Numbered from the stretch's first letter, positions 51,173 to 60,268 are shown. The stretch is DNA of 64,000 nt from Pseudarthrobacter sulfonivorans (GCF_001484605.1 NZ_CP013747.1:2914001-2978000), one strand, 5' to 3'. The notes: generated from the sequence alone by a model not told the origin. Made by a program: numbers and translations.

Positions 51173-52920
51173 CGGTCGCCGTTCCGGGGCTGCGGAACCG
51201 GTCCTCCCTCACGTCGTCGGACCGGTTCGTCTACTTCCTCGCCGCCCCGGTGGTTCTGGTGCTCCTGGTGTACATCGTGGTGCCGATGCTGGCCACCGCC
51301 ACCACCAGTGCCGAGGGGGGCGGAAGCGCGTACAAGGGATTCCTCAGCGGCTCGTCAGCAAACGCGCTGGGCCTCTCGGTGGGCATCTCCGTGGGATCGG
51401 TTCTGACCACGGGCGTACTCGGCACGGCGCTCGCTGTCCTGCTGTCGCGCTTTGATTTTCCGGGCCGAAAGGTCCTGCGGCTCTTTGCGCTGCTGCCCAT
51501 GGCGCTGCCTCCGCTGATCGGCGCCGTGTCCTTCTACTTCCTGTACGCCGAAAGCGGCATTGTTCCGCGCTTCCTGGAGCGCTACTTCGGCGCCGACGCC
51601 GCGGCGGTCTCCGCCAACGGCGTCTGGGGCGTGCTCCTGGTCCACACCATGACCATGTATCCCTATTTCTACCTCGCCGTCGCCTCCGCGCTGGCCGGAT
51701 CCGATGCCTCCATGGAGGAGGCTGCGCTGAACCTGGGCGCCAGCCGCTTCCGGATGTGGCGCACGGTCCTCCTGCCCATGCTCACCCCGGCGCTGGTCTC
51801 CGGAACGCTGCTGACATTCATGGTCTCGATGGCATCCTTCACCGCGCCCCAGTTCTACAACGTGCAGACCCTGACCATGCAGATCGTCGCCTCGCGGACC
51901 AGCGGCGCGTACGATGTCGCCGCGGCCCAGGCCGTTGTCCTCTCCGTCGTGTCAATCTTCTTCCTGCTGGCCATGCGCTGGTACGAAAACCGGCGCCTCC
52001 ACCGTGGTTCCTCCAAGGGGACGCCCCAGGCCGTGAAGGTCCTTCATGGTGTGCTGCCCCGCACTTTTGCCGGCGTCGGATCGTTGCTGCTGGTCCTGTT
52101 CCTGATGGCGCCGCCGGCCACGATCGCCCTGCTGTCCTTCACCGTGGACGGGTCGTGGACCACGCAGATCCTTCCGCCGGACTACACCCTGGACAATTTC
52201 ACGCGGATCTTTACGGACCCCGTCACGCTGCGCCCCATCCTGGTCAGTGCCCAGATGTCCTTCGTGGCCATGATCGGCTGCATCCTGGTCGGGGTCCTCG
52301 CCGCCTGGGTAGTCACCCGGTGGAAAGGGCCGGGCGGGGGCTTGCTCGATGTGATGGTGATGCTCCCGTGGGCGCTCCCCGGCACCGTCATCGGCGTCAA
52401 CATTGTCACGGCCTTCGCCACGCCGAGCCCGTTCAATCTCGGCCAGGTACTTATCGGATCCCTGTGGATCCTCCCGGTGGCCTATTTCGTTCGGTTCCTG
52501 CCCCTGGTGTTCCGCTCCGCCAACGCGTCGCTGGCCCAGATCGACCCCAGCGTCGAGGAAGCAGCACGGAACCTTGGCGCGGGTCCCTGGCGTGCCCTGC
52601 GGACCGTGACCGTGCCCCTGATGTCCCGAGGCATCCTGGCCGGTGCGCTGATGGCGTTCATCCAAGGCTTCGGTGAGTACGTGGCGTCCGTGGTGGTTTA
52701 CCCGGCCCGCTTCGCCCCGTTGTCCGTAGAGATTTACAACCGCATCTACTCCAACGAGTTCGGCACGGCCGCGGCCTACGGCACGCTTCAGATGGCGCTG
52801 ATCCTCATCGTGCTGGTCATCGCCCAACGGCTGGAGACACCCCGCCGCGACAGGAAGGCACGGGGCGAGCGGCCCGCCGGCGCGCCCCTCACTCCCGTTA
52901 TGGCCCCCACACCCACCTGA
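51169..52920 (+). CDS. ABC transporter permease, fused double domain (FbpB/AfuB type)
   Basis: 583 residues from the GTG at 51169 that overlaps the ATPase stop. About 12 spans form two fused permease halves; each has an EAA loop: EEAALNLGASRFRMWRTVLL near residue 190 and EEAARNLGAGPWRALRTVTV near residue 470. Such fusions serve Fe3+, phosphonate and thiamine-type importers. The acidic substrate is unknown. Confidence 0.92.
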   Translation: MTVAVPGLRNRSSLTSSDRFVYFLAAPVVLVLLVYIVVPMLATATTSAEGGGSAYKGFLSGSSANALGLSVGISVGSVLTTGVLGTALAVLLSRFDFPGRKVLRLFALLPMALPPLIGAVSFYFLYAESGIVPRFLERYFGADAAAVSANGVWGVLLVHTMTMYPYFYLAVASALAGSDASMEEAALNLGASRFRMWRTVLLPMLTPALVSGTLLTFMVSMASFTAPQFYNVQTLTMQIVASRTSGAYDVAAAQAVVLSVVSIFFLLAMRWYENRRLHRGSSKGTPQAVKVLHGVLPRTFAGVGSLLLVLFLMAPPATIALLSFTVDGSWTTQILPPDYTLDNFTRIFTDPVTLRPILVSAQMSFVAMIGCILVGVLAAWVVTRWKGPGGGLLDVMVMLPWALPGTVIGVNIVTAFATPSPFNLGQVLIGSLWILPVAYFVRFLPLVFRSANASLAQIDPSVEEAARNLGAGPWRALRTVTVPLMSRGILAGALMAFIQGFGEYVASVVVYPARFAPLSVEIYNRIYSNEFGTAAAYGTLQMALILIVLVIAQRLETPRRDRKARGERPAGAPLTPVMAPTPT

Positions 52921-52941
52921 TCCATGGAACCGGAGATACGA

Positions 52942-54456
52942 ATGAACACCGCAACCGATCCGTCCATGCCGCGCCCCGACCTCAAGGACCAGGAAAACCT
53001 CAGCATCTACTGGGACAACCACCTGCGGGACGCCTTCGACGAAGCAGCACCGCATATCTACCCAGGCATGGTCGAAGCAAGCCTGGCCCACGTCCTGATG
53101 CTGACCCGGCAGGGCATCCTGCCGCGTGGCCGGGGGGAACTCCTGCTGAAGGGGTTGCTGACCCTGTGGGCAAGGACCGAATCGGGCGAACAGGCTTACG
53201 TTTTCGATGGCAGCGTCGAGGATCCGTATTACTTCCTGGAGCAGCAACTCGCCGCCGAGTGCCAGATCCCAACTTCCGAACTCGACGTCCAGCTGGCCAG
53301 AAGCCGGAACGATCTCGACGCCGGCGTGTTCCGGATGGTGCTGCGGCGCCAACTGCTGGACCAGGCCGCCCTGGTGGTCCAGGCGGCCAAGGACGCGGCT
53401 GTGCAGGCCGCCGCGAACGCGGACAGCCTGATCATAGGGTTCACCCATCGCCGCCCGGCCCAGCCGACGACGATAGGCCACGTCCTCGCCGGTCTCTCCG
53501 AAGCGATGCTCAGCCAGGCGAAGGAGATGCTCAGCATCTACGACGAACTGAACGTTTCGCCGCTGGGATCGGCCGCGTTCACCGGCACCGACCTGCCGAT
53601 CGACCCGCTGATGGTGGGCGAACTGACCGGCTTCGATTCCAGCTTCACCTCCAGCTACGAGGCCGTGGCGGGAGCGGAGCACTTCATGCGGCTGGCCGCG
53701 GTCCAGGCCCGCATCACCGCCACTGGCGCCCGCTTCGCCCGGGTGCTGCTTGAGTGGATGACCTTCAAATGGGTGGAAACGCCGACGGCCTACACCCAGG
53801 GCTCGTCGATCATGCCGCAGAAGAAGAACCCGGTGGTGCTGGAGCACATGGTGTCCATGGCCGGTGTCACTGCGGCGGACATGGCAGCCACCTACGCGAA
53901 CATCGGCTCGGCCTGGTATGAGGACTCCAACAACGCCACCACTGATGTGCAAAAGCACCTGTGGCGCGCCGGGGAACGCGTGGTCCGTTTTATGCGGATG
54001 ATGGACGGGCTGCTGCTGGACCTGAAGGTGCTCCAGTTGCCGGACCACGCGGAAATCGTCGCCTCCGGGGCCACCACCACCGCCGTTGCGGAGGCGCTCG
54101 CCGCGCGTGGCATCCCGTGGCGGACGGCCCACGACGTCGTCGGCAGGCTGGTGCGCGCGGACGCGCCGGCGGACTGGACCGCGGACGGGGTCGCGAAGGC
54201 CTTCGCGGACGCCGGCATAGACGCCGCAGAGGAGCTGGTGGCCACGACGTTGAGCGCCGGACAGCAGCCGGAACTGATCCTTGCTCGGATGCAGGACGGA
54301 AGTCCCGGCAGCGAGGCCGTGCGCCGCAACGCCGCCGAGTCACAGCAGCGCGCAGATGATTTCGGCCGTGACGTCCAGCGCAGACGGAGCCAGATTGACT
54401 CGGCCAGGGAACGGCTGATGGCGGCCGCCGCGGACGCCGGAAGAGGCCATCGGTGA
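52942..54456 (+). CDS. Argininosuccinate lyase-like enzyme (fumarase/aspartase superfamily)
   Basis: 504 residues from the ATG at 52942 (CCGGAG 8 bases upstream). Superfamily marks are ARSRNDLD, GFTHRRPAQPTT with the His of the second conserved region, and the serine-base loop GSSIMPQKKNP. These support beta-elimination giving fumarate or a related acid. There are no arginine genes nearby; it lies between an organic-solute ABC importer and a PfkB kinase, so a catabolic lyase on an imported N-succinyl-like or amino-acid conjugate is more likely than ArgH. Confidence 0.85.
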   Translation: MNTATDPSMPRPDLKDQENLSIYWDNHLRDAFDEAAPHIYPGMVEASLAHVLMLTRQGILPRGRGELLLKGLLTLWARTESGEQAYVFDGSVEDPYYFLEQQLAAECQIPTSELDVQLARSRNDLDAGVFRMVLRRQLLDQAALVVQAAKDAAVQAAANADSLIIGFTHRRPAQPTTIGHVLAGLSEAMLSQAKEMLSIYDELNVSPLGSAAFTGTDLPIDPLMVGELTGFDSSFTSSYEAVAGAEHFMRLAAVQARITATGARFARVLLEWMTFKWVETPTAYTQGSSIMPQKKNPVVLEHMVSMAGVTAADMAATYANIGSAWYEDSNNATTDVQKHLWRAGERVVRFMRMMDGLLLDLKVLQLPDHAEIVASGATTTAVAEALAARGIPWRTAHDVVGRLVRADAPADWTADGVAKAFADAGIDAAEELVATTLSAGQQPELILARMQDGSPGSEAVRRNAAESQQRADDFGRDVQRRRSQIDSARERLMAAAADAGRGHR

Positions 54457-55379
54457 CTGATGGAATCACCATCATCGGGAACACGAATATCGATGTTGTG
54501 GTGGCCGACACCCGGGACCTTCCCGAGCCGGGAACCGAGCGCGTGGTGTCCTCGGTCTCCCTCCGGCTGGGCGGCTCGGCGGGAAACTTCGCTGTCCGAT
54601 GCGCCGGCCTGGACTTCCCCACCACGCTGGTCAGCCGCGTTGGCGACGACACGTCGGTGATGGTCCTGGAAGCTGAACTCCGGCTGCCGTCGCTCCAGGC
54701 GCGGCTGCTTCGGACTGCCGGTGAACCCAGCGGCATCACCATTGCCGTGGAGGCTCCTGGACGCGACCGTGCCTTCATTTCCTCCCTGGGCGCCATGGCG
54801 TCGATGACTCCTGACGACATCACGGAAGACATGCTTTCCAGCAGGTACGTCGCCCTGGCCGGCTACTTCCTGTTGCCCGGGATGCGCGGCCCCGCGTCGG
54901 CGGAACTGTTCGGACGGGCCGGACTTTCGGGCGCGCGGACGGTGTTGGACACCGGCTGGCCACCGGAGGGATGGACCCCGGCCACGCGGCAGGAAGTGCT
55001 CAGCGCCCTTGCCCTGGTGGACATCTTCCTGCCCAACGACGACGAACTGCACGGCCTGATGGATGACGGGAACACCGAGCGGGCCGCCCGCCGGTTGTCC
55101 GTGACCACGAATACGCTCGTTGCGGTCAAGATGGGCGCCCGCGGCGCTGGCCTGGCCTCCCCTGACGGGGGATGGTCCGCCCAGCCGGCGGCACGCGTTG
55201 ACGTGGTCGATTCAACGGGGGCGGGGGACGGGTTCAACGCGGCATTCCTCGTGTCAGCGGCACGCGGCGCAGTCTGGCCGGACGCCCTGGCATCCGGGGT
55301 CGGCTACGCCACCGAAATGGTGGCCACCGCACCGGAACGCCGGGCCGCCGTCGTACTTCCAACCGCGACACTGAGCTGA
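54453..55379 (+). CDS. PfkB/ribokinase-family kinase
   Basis: 308 residues. The N-terminal part has GNTNIDVVVADTRDLPEPGT and LGGSAGNFAV; the C-terminal signature is VVDSTGAGDGFNAAFLV with the catalytic Asp. GTG start overlaps the lyase stop (GTGA). It phosphorylates a sugar, nucleoside or polyol; the substrate is unassigned. Coupling to the lyase suggests that one lyase product or the amidohydrolase product is phosphorylated. Confidence 0.88.
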   Translation: MTDGITIIGNTNIDVVVADTRDLPEPGTERVVSSVSLRLGGSAGNFAVRCAGLDFPTTLVSRVGDDTSVMVLEAELRLPSLQARLLRTAGEPSGITIAVEAPGRDRAFISSLGAMASMTPDDITEDMLSSRYVALAGYFLLPGMRGPASAELFGRAGLSGARTVLDTGWPPEGWTPATRQEVLSALALVDIFLPNDDELHGLMDDGNTERAARRLSVTTNTLVAVKMGARGAGLASPDGGWSAQPAARVDVVDSTGAGDGFNAAFLVSAARGAVWPDALASGVGYATEMVATAPERRAAVVLPTATLS

Positions 55380-55390
55380 GGGGAAACACA

Positions 55391-56428
55391 GTGCAAACGG
55401 ACATCATCAATGGCCGCCCCACCGTCCAGGGGCTTTCCATCATCGACTTCCACCTGCATTTCCGGATGCCCCACGACCCCTTGACCCGCTCCCTGGCCTG
55501 CGGCCAGTTCGGGCCGGACGGCGGCGCCGACACCAGAAACGGCTGCGAGGAATACGACGCCGGTCAGGCCGCCCGGTCCGCCGCCGTCGCCCGGACCTCG
55601 GCCCAGTGGCGCCGGAGCTGGGACTTTGCCGACCCCGAACCGTTGTCGGCGGATGCCGGCTGGGAGGCGGAAGCGGACCGCTGGACCAGGGAGCTGGCCG
55701 ACAACGGGATCGAACATGCCGCCTTCGTCACCGCCGGCGGTGACGACGCGATGGTGGACCTGGTTGCCCGCGGCGCCGGAACGTTCCTGGGCCTGGCCGC
55801 TATGGCGGACCCGTTCGCGCCGGGAGCTGCCCAGGAGTTCGAAAACGCAGTGGCCCGGGGACTCCGTGGGCTGAAACTGTTCGCGCCCCTTGCTTCGTCG
55901 CGGATGGACGATCCGGCGGCATACCCCGTGTGGGACGTCGCGTCCCGCAACAACGTCCCCGTTCTGATCCACTTCGGCCACTGCGGATCGGCGGGCGGCA
56001 TCGCCCAGAATGCGTACAGCAACCCTGCGAGCCTTGAGCGTGCGGCCAAGAGGTACCCGGAAGTCACGTTTGTGATCCCGCATTTTGGAATCCAGCACGT
56101 CCAGGAGGTGCTCTTCCTGATGTGGGCCTGCCCCAACGTGGTGGTGGATACTTCCGGTTCCAACCAGTGGGTCAGGTACATGGCGCATCGGCTGACCCTG
56201 GAGGACCTCTTCCGCCGCTTCTACGAAACCATGGGATCCGAACGCATCCTCTTCGGCTCGGACTCGTCGTGGTTCCCGCGCGGTTTCGCGCGGCGGTACC
56301 TCGTGGACCAGCTCAGGATCTGCTGGGAAATGGGAATGCCCGCCGCCGGGCTTCAGCAGATCTTCGGCGGAAATGCCGCGCGGCTCCTCAAGCTGGACGG
56401 CTGGCGACCCGCCTCAGCCGGGCCCTGA
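55391..56428 (+). CDS. Amidohydrolase_2-family metal hydrolase/decarboxylase
   Basis: 345 residues. IIDFHLHFRMP near residue 20 gives the HxH motif; HFGHCGS, IPHFGIQH and LFGSDSSWFPRG supply the later His and Asp ligands of the COG2159 TIM barrel. Members hydrolyse amides or lactones or decarboxylate acids. GTG at 55391, 11 bases after the kinase stop. Last gene of the ROK-controlled operon, which ends at a dispersed hairpin. Confidence 0.87.
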   Translation: MQTDIINGRPTVQGLSIIDFHLHFRMPHDPLTRSLACGQFGPDGGADTRNGCEEYDAGQAARSAAVARTSAQWRRSWDFADPEPLSADAGWEAEADRWTRELADNGIEHAAFVTAGGDDAMVDLVARGAGTFLGLAAMADPFAPGAAQEFENAVARGLRGLKLFAPLASSRMDDPAAYPVWDVASRNNVPVLIHFGHCGSAGGIAQNAYSNPASLERAAKRYPEVTFVIPHFGIQHVQEVLFLMWACPNVVVDTSGSNQWVRYMAHRLTLEDLFRRFYETMGSERILFGSDSSWFPRGFARRYLVDQLRICWEMGMPAAGLQQIFGGNAARLLKLDGWRPASAGP

Positions 56429-56435
56429 TAACGCA

Positions 56436-56471
56436 AGCGGACGACGGCGGGAGGTCCCGCCGTCGTCCGCT
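56436..56471. repeat. Dispersed hairpin repeat, copy 11
   Basis: Perfect 17-bp stem with GG loop; flank AACGCAAGCGG as in copy 9. It lies 7 bases past the amidohydrolase stop and 19 bases before the leftward NYN gene's stop: a shared bidirectional terminator. Confidence 0.92.
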
Positions 56472-56490
56472 ACTCCGGTTGTTCAGTTGT

Positions 56491-57726
56491 TCAGGCGTCC
56501 AGCAATCCGCCGCTGGCCCAGCGGCGCACGGCGAGCTTTTCGGCGGCGTCGAACTCCAACAGCGCCACCCGGCACAGTTCCTCCACGTTCGCGGTCCAAG
56601 CTGCGGCCAGGCCTTCCGCCGTCGCCTCGTCGGTGAGCGGGAAATTGACGTAGGCCAGGCCTTGCAGGACAAAACTCACCGCGTTGCGGGAGACCGGCTG
56701 GTCCGCGTTTACGCAGTCGTCCCTCACCTGCCGGGACAGTTCGGTGCGGTTGAGTGGATGCTCACGAAGCCTGGCTTCCATGGACTGGAACATCTGGCGG
56801 AACTGTGCTGCGGAAAGGGCCGGCACGTCCGTCACCCTGGTGACCTGTTCCTCGATGCCCGGCTGCAGGTCCGCGGGCGCAGGTAGGTCCTCGCCCGAGA
56901 AGCGCTTCGCGTCCCAGACCCAGCCACCTTGTGCCGGGGAATATTCGACGCCCTGGCCGATCTGGGACACCCACGTCCCAAACTTTCCCCAGCCGCCCCA
57001 GTCCGTCTTCAGGGATGGCTCTGCCGTGAGTGCCCGGTGGGCCACCATCGCGCCGTTTACCGGTCCCGGAGCGGCGCGGACAAACTCAAGGACCTCACGG
57101 ATGGCGGGCGAGGCGGACTTGGCCTTCGCCTTCGCTGCGGCGGGGACAGTCTGCTGCTTCCCGGCCGCCACCGCACGAACCGGCTCCACCATTGAGCCGT
57201 TGAGGATGGCGACGAAGTCGTGGGATTCCACCACATGGTCCGCCATCTCCCGGTACGCGAAGGCCACGGCGCCGGCCGCGATGACTGTGGTCATCCGGTC
57301 AGCGGCCCGGAACCGCTGGATCAGGGACGTGAAATCGGCATCGGCCGAGGCGATGAAGAACTCTTCGATGCCAACGTTGCCGGACAGCGCGTCCATGGCG
57401 TCAAGCACCAGATTGATGTCCGTGCTGCTCTTGCCCCGCTGCGTCAGCGACGGACAGTCGATCACGCGGAAACCGGCGCGGGTCCAGTATGTCCGGTACT
57501 TGGAGTACACCACCGGATTCAGGTAGCAGTTGCGGATCAGGAACCTGCGGGTGTCCTCCCCGGAACCGCCTGTTGACAACGCGTCAGCCCAGTGCTTCGG
57601 GTCTTCGGCAAAGCGCTTCGCCGCCAACGGATCCAGTGCCTGCAGGCCGGTGAATACGTTGTCGAAATCAACAAACATCGCAGCTCGGATGCCTGGCCTG
57701 CGGGAGGGGGAGAGGGCCTCATTCAT
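56491..57726 (-). CDS. NYN-domain protein with C-terminal OST-HTH/LOTUS-like domain
   Basis: 411 residues from the ATG at 57726. The NYN (PIN-like) nuclease domain shows AMFVDFDNVFTGL, GKSSTDINLVLDAM and FIASADADFTSLIQRF, with acidic residues for metal binding. The middle, after an Ala/Lys linker, resembles an OST-HTH domain (REVLEFVRAAPGPVNGAMVA). Probably an RNA-processing factor. A 28-base piece of the gene is duplicated at 45,404. Confidence 0.85.
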   Translation of the reverse strand: MNEALSPSRRPGIRAAMFVDFDNVFTGLQALDPLAAKRFAEDPKHWADALSTGGSGEDTRRFLIRNCYLNPVVYSKYRTYWTRAGFRVIDCPSLTQRGKSSTDINLVLDAMDALSGNVGIEEFFIASADADFTSLIQRFRAADRMTTVIAAGAVAFAYREMADHVVESHDFVAILNGSMVEPVRAVAAGKQQTVPAAAKAKAKSASPAIREVLEFVRAAPGPVNGAMVAHRALTAEPSLKTDWGGWGKFGTWVSQIGQGVEYSPAQGGWVWDAKRFSGEDLPAPADLQPGIEEQVTRVTDVPALSAAQFRQMFQSMEARLREHPLNRTELSRQVRDDCVNADQPVSRNAVSFVLQGLAYVNFPLTDEATAEGLAAAWTANVEELCRVALLEFDAAEKLAVRRWASGGLLDA

Positions 57727-57946
57727 TGGCTCAGTTTGGCAGCAACGGCGCGAACTGGCGACACGCCCTGCTGCGCGACGCCAAGAGCTGTTGTCGATGC
57801 CCTGTCCATGCCGCATTTATGCGGCGTGCAATTTATCTAACGGAGATTAATATTCCGCTTTGTCGTGCTTTTTCTGGAAACTGGCATTAAAAATATAAGT
57901 GTGTATGGTATCGGGTAGACACAAAGAATAGAAAGGTGTGATTCCA

Positions 57947-58081
57947 ATGTCAGGAAAATCGCCCAAGAGCGTCAGCGCCAAAAAAACGGGAAAATCAATT
58001 CTCGAAAAAAGAGCTGATAAAAGAGCTAAAAACGAATCCAGCGAAACTCTGTTCGCAAAGCCGCGCAAAAACCAGCGCTAA
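57947..58081 (+). CDS. 44-residue lysine-rich basic protein
   Basis: ATG at 57947 with GAAAGG upstream, reading MSGKSPKSVSAKKTGKSILE and then a Lys/Arg-rich stretch ending RKNQR. No hydrophobic segment; probable binding to nucleic acid or ribosome is inferred from charge. The gene and its leader (57,840-58,081) are much richer in A+T than the neighbours, with AAA lysine codons. A strong hairpin follows six bases after the stop. Confidence 0.65.
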   Translation: MSGKSPKSVSAKKTGKSILEKRADKRAKNESSETLFAKPRKNQR

Positions 58082-58087
58082 TAAACT

Positions 58088-58130
58088 CGGGCAGCCGAAT
58101 GCGAGACTCCTAGCCCCATTCGGCTGCCCG
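58088..58130 (+). terminator. Hairpin terminator after the basic protein gene
   Basis: CGGGCAGCCGAAT (58088-58100) pairs perfectly with ATTCGGCTGCCCG (58118-58130). Not related to the dispersed hairpin. Confidence 0.85.
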
Positions 58131-58190
58131 CCACCACTCCCGCCGCCGCTGGGACCGCACGCCATTCGTTTGAGTCACAAGGACAAGACC

Positions 58191-58535
58191 ATGAACACCA
58201 CCTACAACGCCCTGATCGTCCCGGCGCACCTCACCCAACCGGTGCGCATCGCAACCGTGAACACGGGCATGCCGGCACTGCAGAAACTCGTTGCTGGAAA
58301 CATTGAATCCATCACCAGCAGGGACTGGCATGTGTACTTGAACGACGAGGGCTACCGCCTGCCCCAGAACGACCGGGCCGAAGTGCTCATCCGCGAAGCA
58401 GGCGTCTATCTCGTTGACACCCTCAACGGGACGGCAGTGTTCCTCGGGAATGGAAGCCGCGGAGATGAATCCGATGCACCCGGGCACCTCATCCGGCTTG
58501 CCGAGCAGCTTTTCGACTTGCCGCTGGCGGCCTGA
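58191..58535 (+). CDS. DUF3846-like protein
   Basis: 114 residues from the ATG at 58191 (AAGGA 7 bases upstream). LQKLVAGNIESITSRDWHVYLNDEG, then LPQNDRAEVL and LNGTAVFLGNG match the family pattern. Cytoplasmic, no enzymatic motif; many members are encoded by phages and mobile DNA. It faces the leftward EamA gene with no space between stops, so the two transcripts converge. Confidence 0.7.
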   Translation: MNTTYNALIVPAHLTQPVRIATVNTGMPALQKLVAGNIESITSRDWHVYLNDEGYRLPQNDRAEVLIREAGVYLVDTLNGTAVFLGNGSRGDESDAPGHLIRLAEQLFDLPLAA

Positions 58536-59552
58536 CTACTCCGGCGTCGCCGACGGGGCCGCAACAGAGGCGGGCTGAGGCTGGGAGGTGGGGCCGCCGT
58601 CGTGCGTCACCTCGGTAGCCACAGCCGGTTGGGCGCGACTCCTCGGCGCTGGCAGTGTCAGCACGAACAGGCTGCCGGCGATCATCGCGGCGCCGGCCCA
58701 GCCGAGTGCCGGCAGGCGTTCGCCCACTACCACCACTGCGAGGACAGCCGCAACCACTGTCTCGGAGAGGGACAGTGTGGTGGCCGTGCTGGCGCGGATG
58801 CGGGCCAGGCCCCAGCCAAACAGAACGTACCCGGCGAACATGGGGACGAGCGCCATGTACGCACCCACCGCAAGGTTCTGCCAGGACGCAACCAAGGGAG
58901 CTCCCGTGGCCACAAGTACAGGCATCAGCAGCAGACCGCCGGTCCCGAAGACCGTGCCCATCACCGCCCGTGACGGCACGCCTGTGCTAATGAGGCGGTG
59001 CGCGGCCCAGGAGTAGAGAGCGTACGTCAGCCCGGCCATGAGCCCCAGTCCGATGCCCGCAGGTGTGGACCACCCAGTGCCGGATGCAGGAGCTGCATCC
59101 GCGTGACCGGCATCGGCGATACACAAGAGCACGGCACCGGTGACACCGAGAACCGCGCCGGCAATCCAACGGCCCGTGAACGGCCGCTTGTCCACGATGC
59201 GTTCAATAACCGCGGACGCCAAGGGAGCCGAGCCGATGGACACGACCGTCCCCACCGCCACGCCGGCCAGGTGCATGGACGAGTAGAAGGCGAGGGGATA
59301 CGTGGCGACGGCCAGCGAACCCAAGGCCACCGAGCGCCAGTGGCTGCGCAGGGCAGCGCCGAACGCCATCATGGGCTGCGCCGCAATCGCCGCCTGCAGC
59401 AGGCCGCCGAAGCCCATGGCCGCTGCGCCGATCGCCAGCGGACTCACATCCGGGGCGAACGTGGCCGCCGTCCCGGTGGTGCCCCACAGGACGGACGCTG
59501 TGAGCACAAACAGCGCACCCCACGTGGTCCCGCGAAAACCCGGCGTCTTCAC
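58536..59552 (-). CDS. EamA-family (DMT) transporter
   Basis: 338 residues with ten predicted spans in two five-helix repeats; a Pro/Ser-rich cytoplasmic tail of about 35 residues follows. LWGTTGTAATFAPDVSPLAI starts the first EamA repeat and TLSLSETVVAAVLAVVVVGE the conserved end of the second. Overlaps the TetR stop by four bases. Probably an efflux carrier for a metabolite controlled by that TetR. Confidence 0.88.
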   Translation of the reverse strand: MKTPGFRGTTWGALFVLTASVLWGTTGTAATFAPDVSPLAIGAAAMGFGGLLQAAIAAQPMMAFGAALRSHWRSVALGSLAVATYPLAFYSSMHLAGVAVGTVVSIGSAPLASAVIERIVDKRPFTGRWIAGAVLGVTGAVLLCIADAGHADAAPASGTGWSTPAGIGLGLMAGLTYALYSWAAHRLISTGVPSRAVMGTVFGTGGLLLMPVLVATGAPLVASWQNLAVGAYMALVPMFAGYVLFGWGLARIRASTATTLSLSETVVAAVLAVVVVGERLPALGWAGAAMIAGSLFVLTLPAPRSRAQPAVATEVTHDGGPTSQPQPASVAAPSATPE

Positions 59553-60154
59553 AGGGTGCCGATCATAGTGGCCGCGATCCGCCGTGCCTCCAGGACGCAG
59601 CGGTGGTCACCCTCAAGGCCGGCGCGGACCATGGATCCTTCGAGGAGGAATGCCAAGTGCTGCGCAAGGGGAGCGGTGTGCCCGGCAGCGTCCGGCAGAA
59701 GCTCGGCCAGGTGCTCAGCCAGCAACGCCTCCACCTCTTCCTTGTGCCGCCGGACCACTGCGCGTCCGGGGTCCCCGGCAGGCAGTTCGGCTGCCGCATT
59801 GAGCAGCCCGCAGCCGCGGAAGCCATGCTCGTAGGCCAGGTCGGCGTGGTCGGCATAGGCATCGAAGACGGCCAGCACGCGGTCCTGTGGAGTGGCCGCC
59901 TTCTCGAGCCGCGCTCGGTAAAGTGCGAGCCATTCCTCGTGGCGGGCGTACAGGTAGGCCGTGACCAGATCGGCCTTTGACGCGAAATTGTTGTAGAGGC
60001 TCTTCTTGGCCACGCCGGCCTCGGCCGTGATGGTGTCAATGCCCGTCCCGGTCAGGCCATGGGCATAGAAACGCCTGGCGGCCGCCTCGAGGAGCGCTTC
60101 CCGGGCAGGCCTCCGGGAGGGTCGGGTTACCGCTGCAGTCTGCTTCGCCGTCAT
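59549..60154 (-). CDS. TetR-family regulator of the EamA transporter
   Basis: 201 residues. The HTH region is LLEAAARRFYAHGLTGTGID followed by VAKKSLYNNFASKADLV; the rest is the helical ligand domain, with FRGCGLLNAAAELP. The start at 60154 lies downstream of a perfect 30-base palindrome, which is a convincing autoregulatory operator. Confidence 0.9.
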   Translation of the reverse strand: MTAKQTAAVTRPSRRPAREALLEAAARRFYAHGLTGTGIDTITAEAGVAKKSLYNNFASKADLVTAYLYARHEEWLALYRARLEKAATPQDRVLAVFDAYADHADLAYEHGFRGCGLLNAAAELPAGDPGRAVVRRHKEEVEALLAEHLAELLPDAAGHTAPLAQHLAFLLEGSMVRAGLEGDHRCVLEARRIAATMIGTL

Positions 60155-60177
60155 GGCCGGTCCTCACTCACTGGAAC

Positions 60178-60207
60178 ATTAGTAGGTAGACCAGTCTACC
60201 TACTAAT
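60178..60207. promoter_or_regulatory. Perfect TetR operator palindrome
   Basis: ATTAGTAGGTAGAC and its exact reverse complement, two bases apart, 24 bases upstream of the TetR start. Expected to bind the TetR protein and repress the two-gene operon. Confidence 0.82.
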
Positions 60208-60268
60208 TCCGGTTACAGGAAAACGTCGAATCCATCCTGACCAAGCCGGGCACGGCACCCAGACGCAA

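Noticed and set aside
51952..54132. 726-codon open frame on the minus strand across the permease and lyase genes
   Set aside because: Low-complexity Gly/Arg/His/Gln-rich translation, fully antisense to two well-supported genes; typical high-GC shadow frame.
52942..54456. Calling the lyase ArgH
   Set aside because: No arginine biosynthesis neighbours; the gene is coupled to a kinase and an importer, and the sequence around the conserved motifs departs from typical ArgH.
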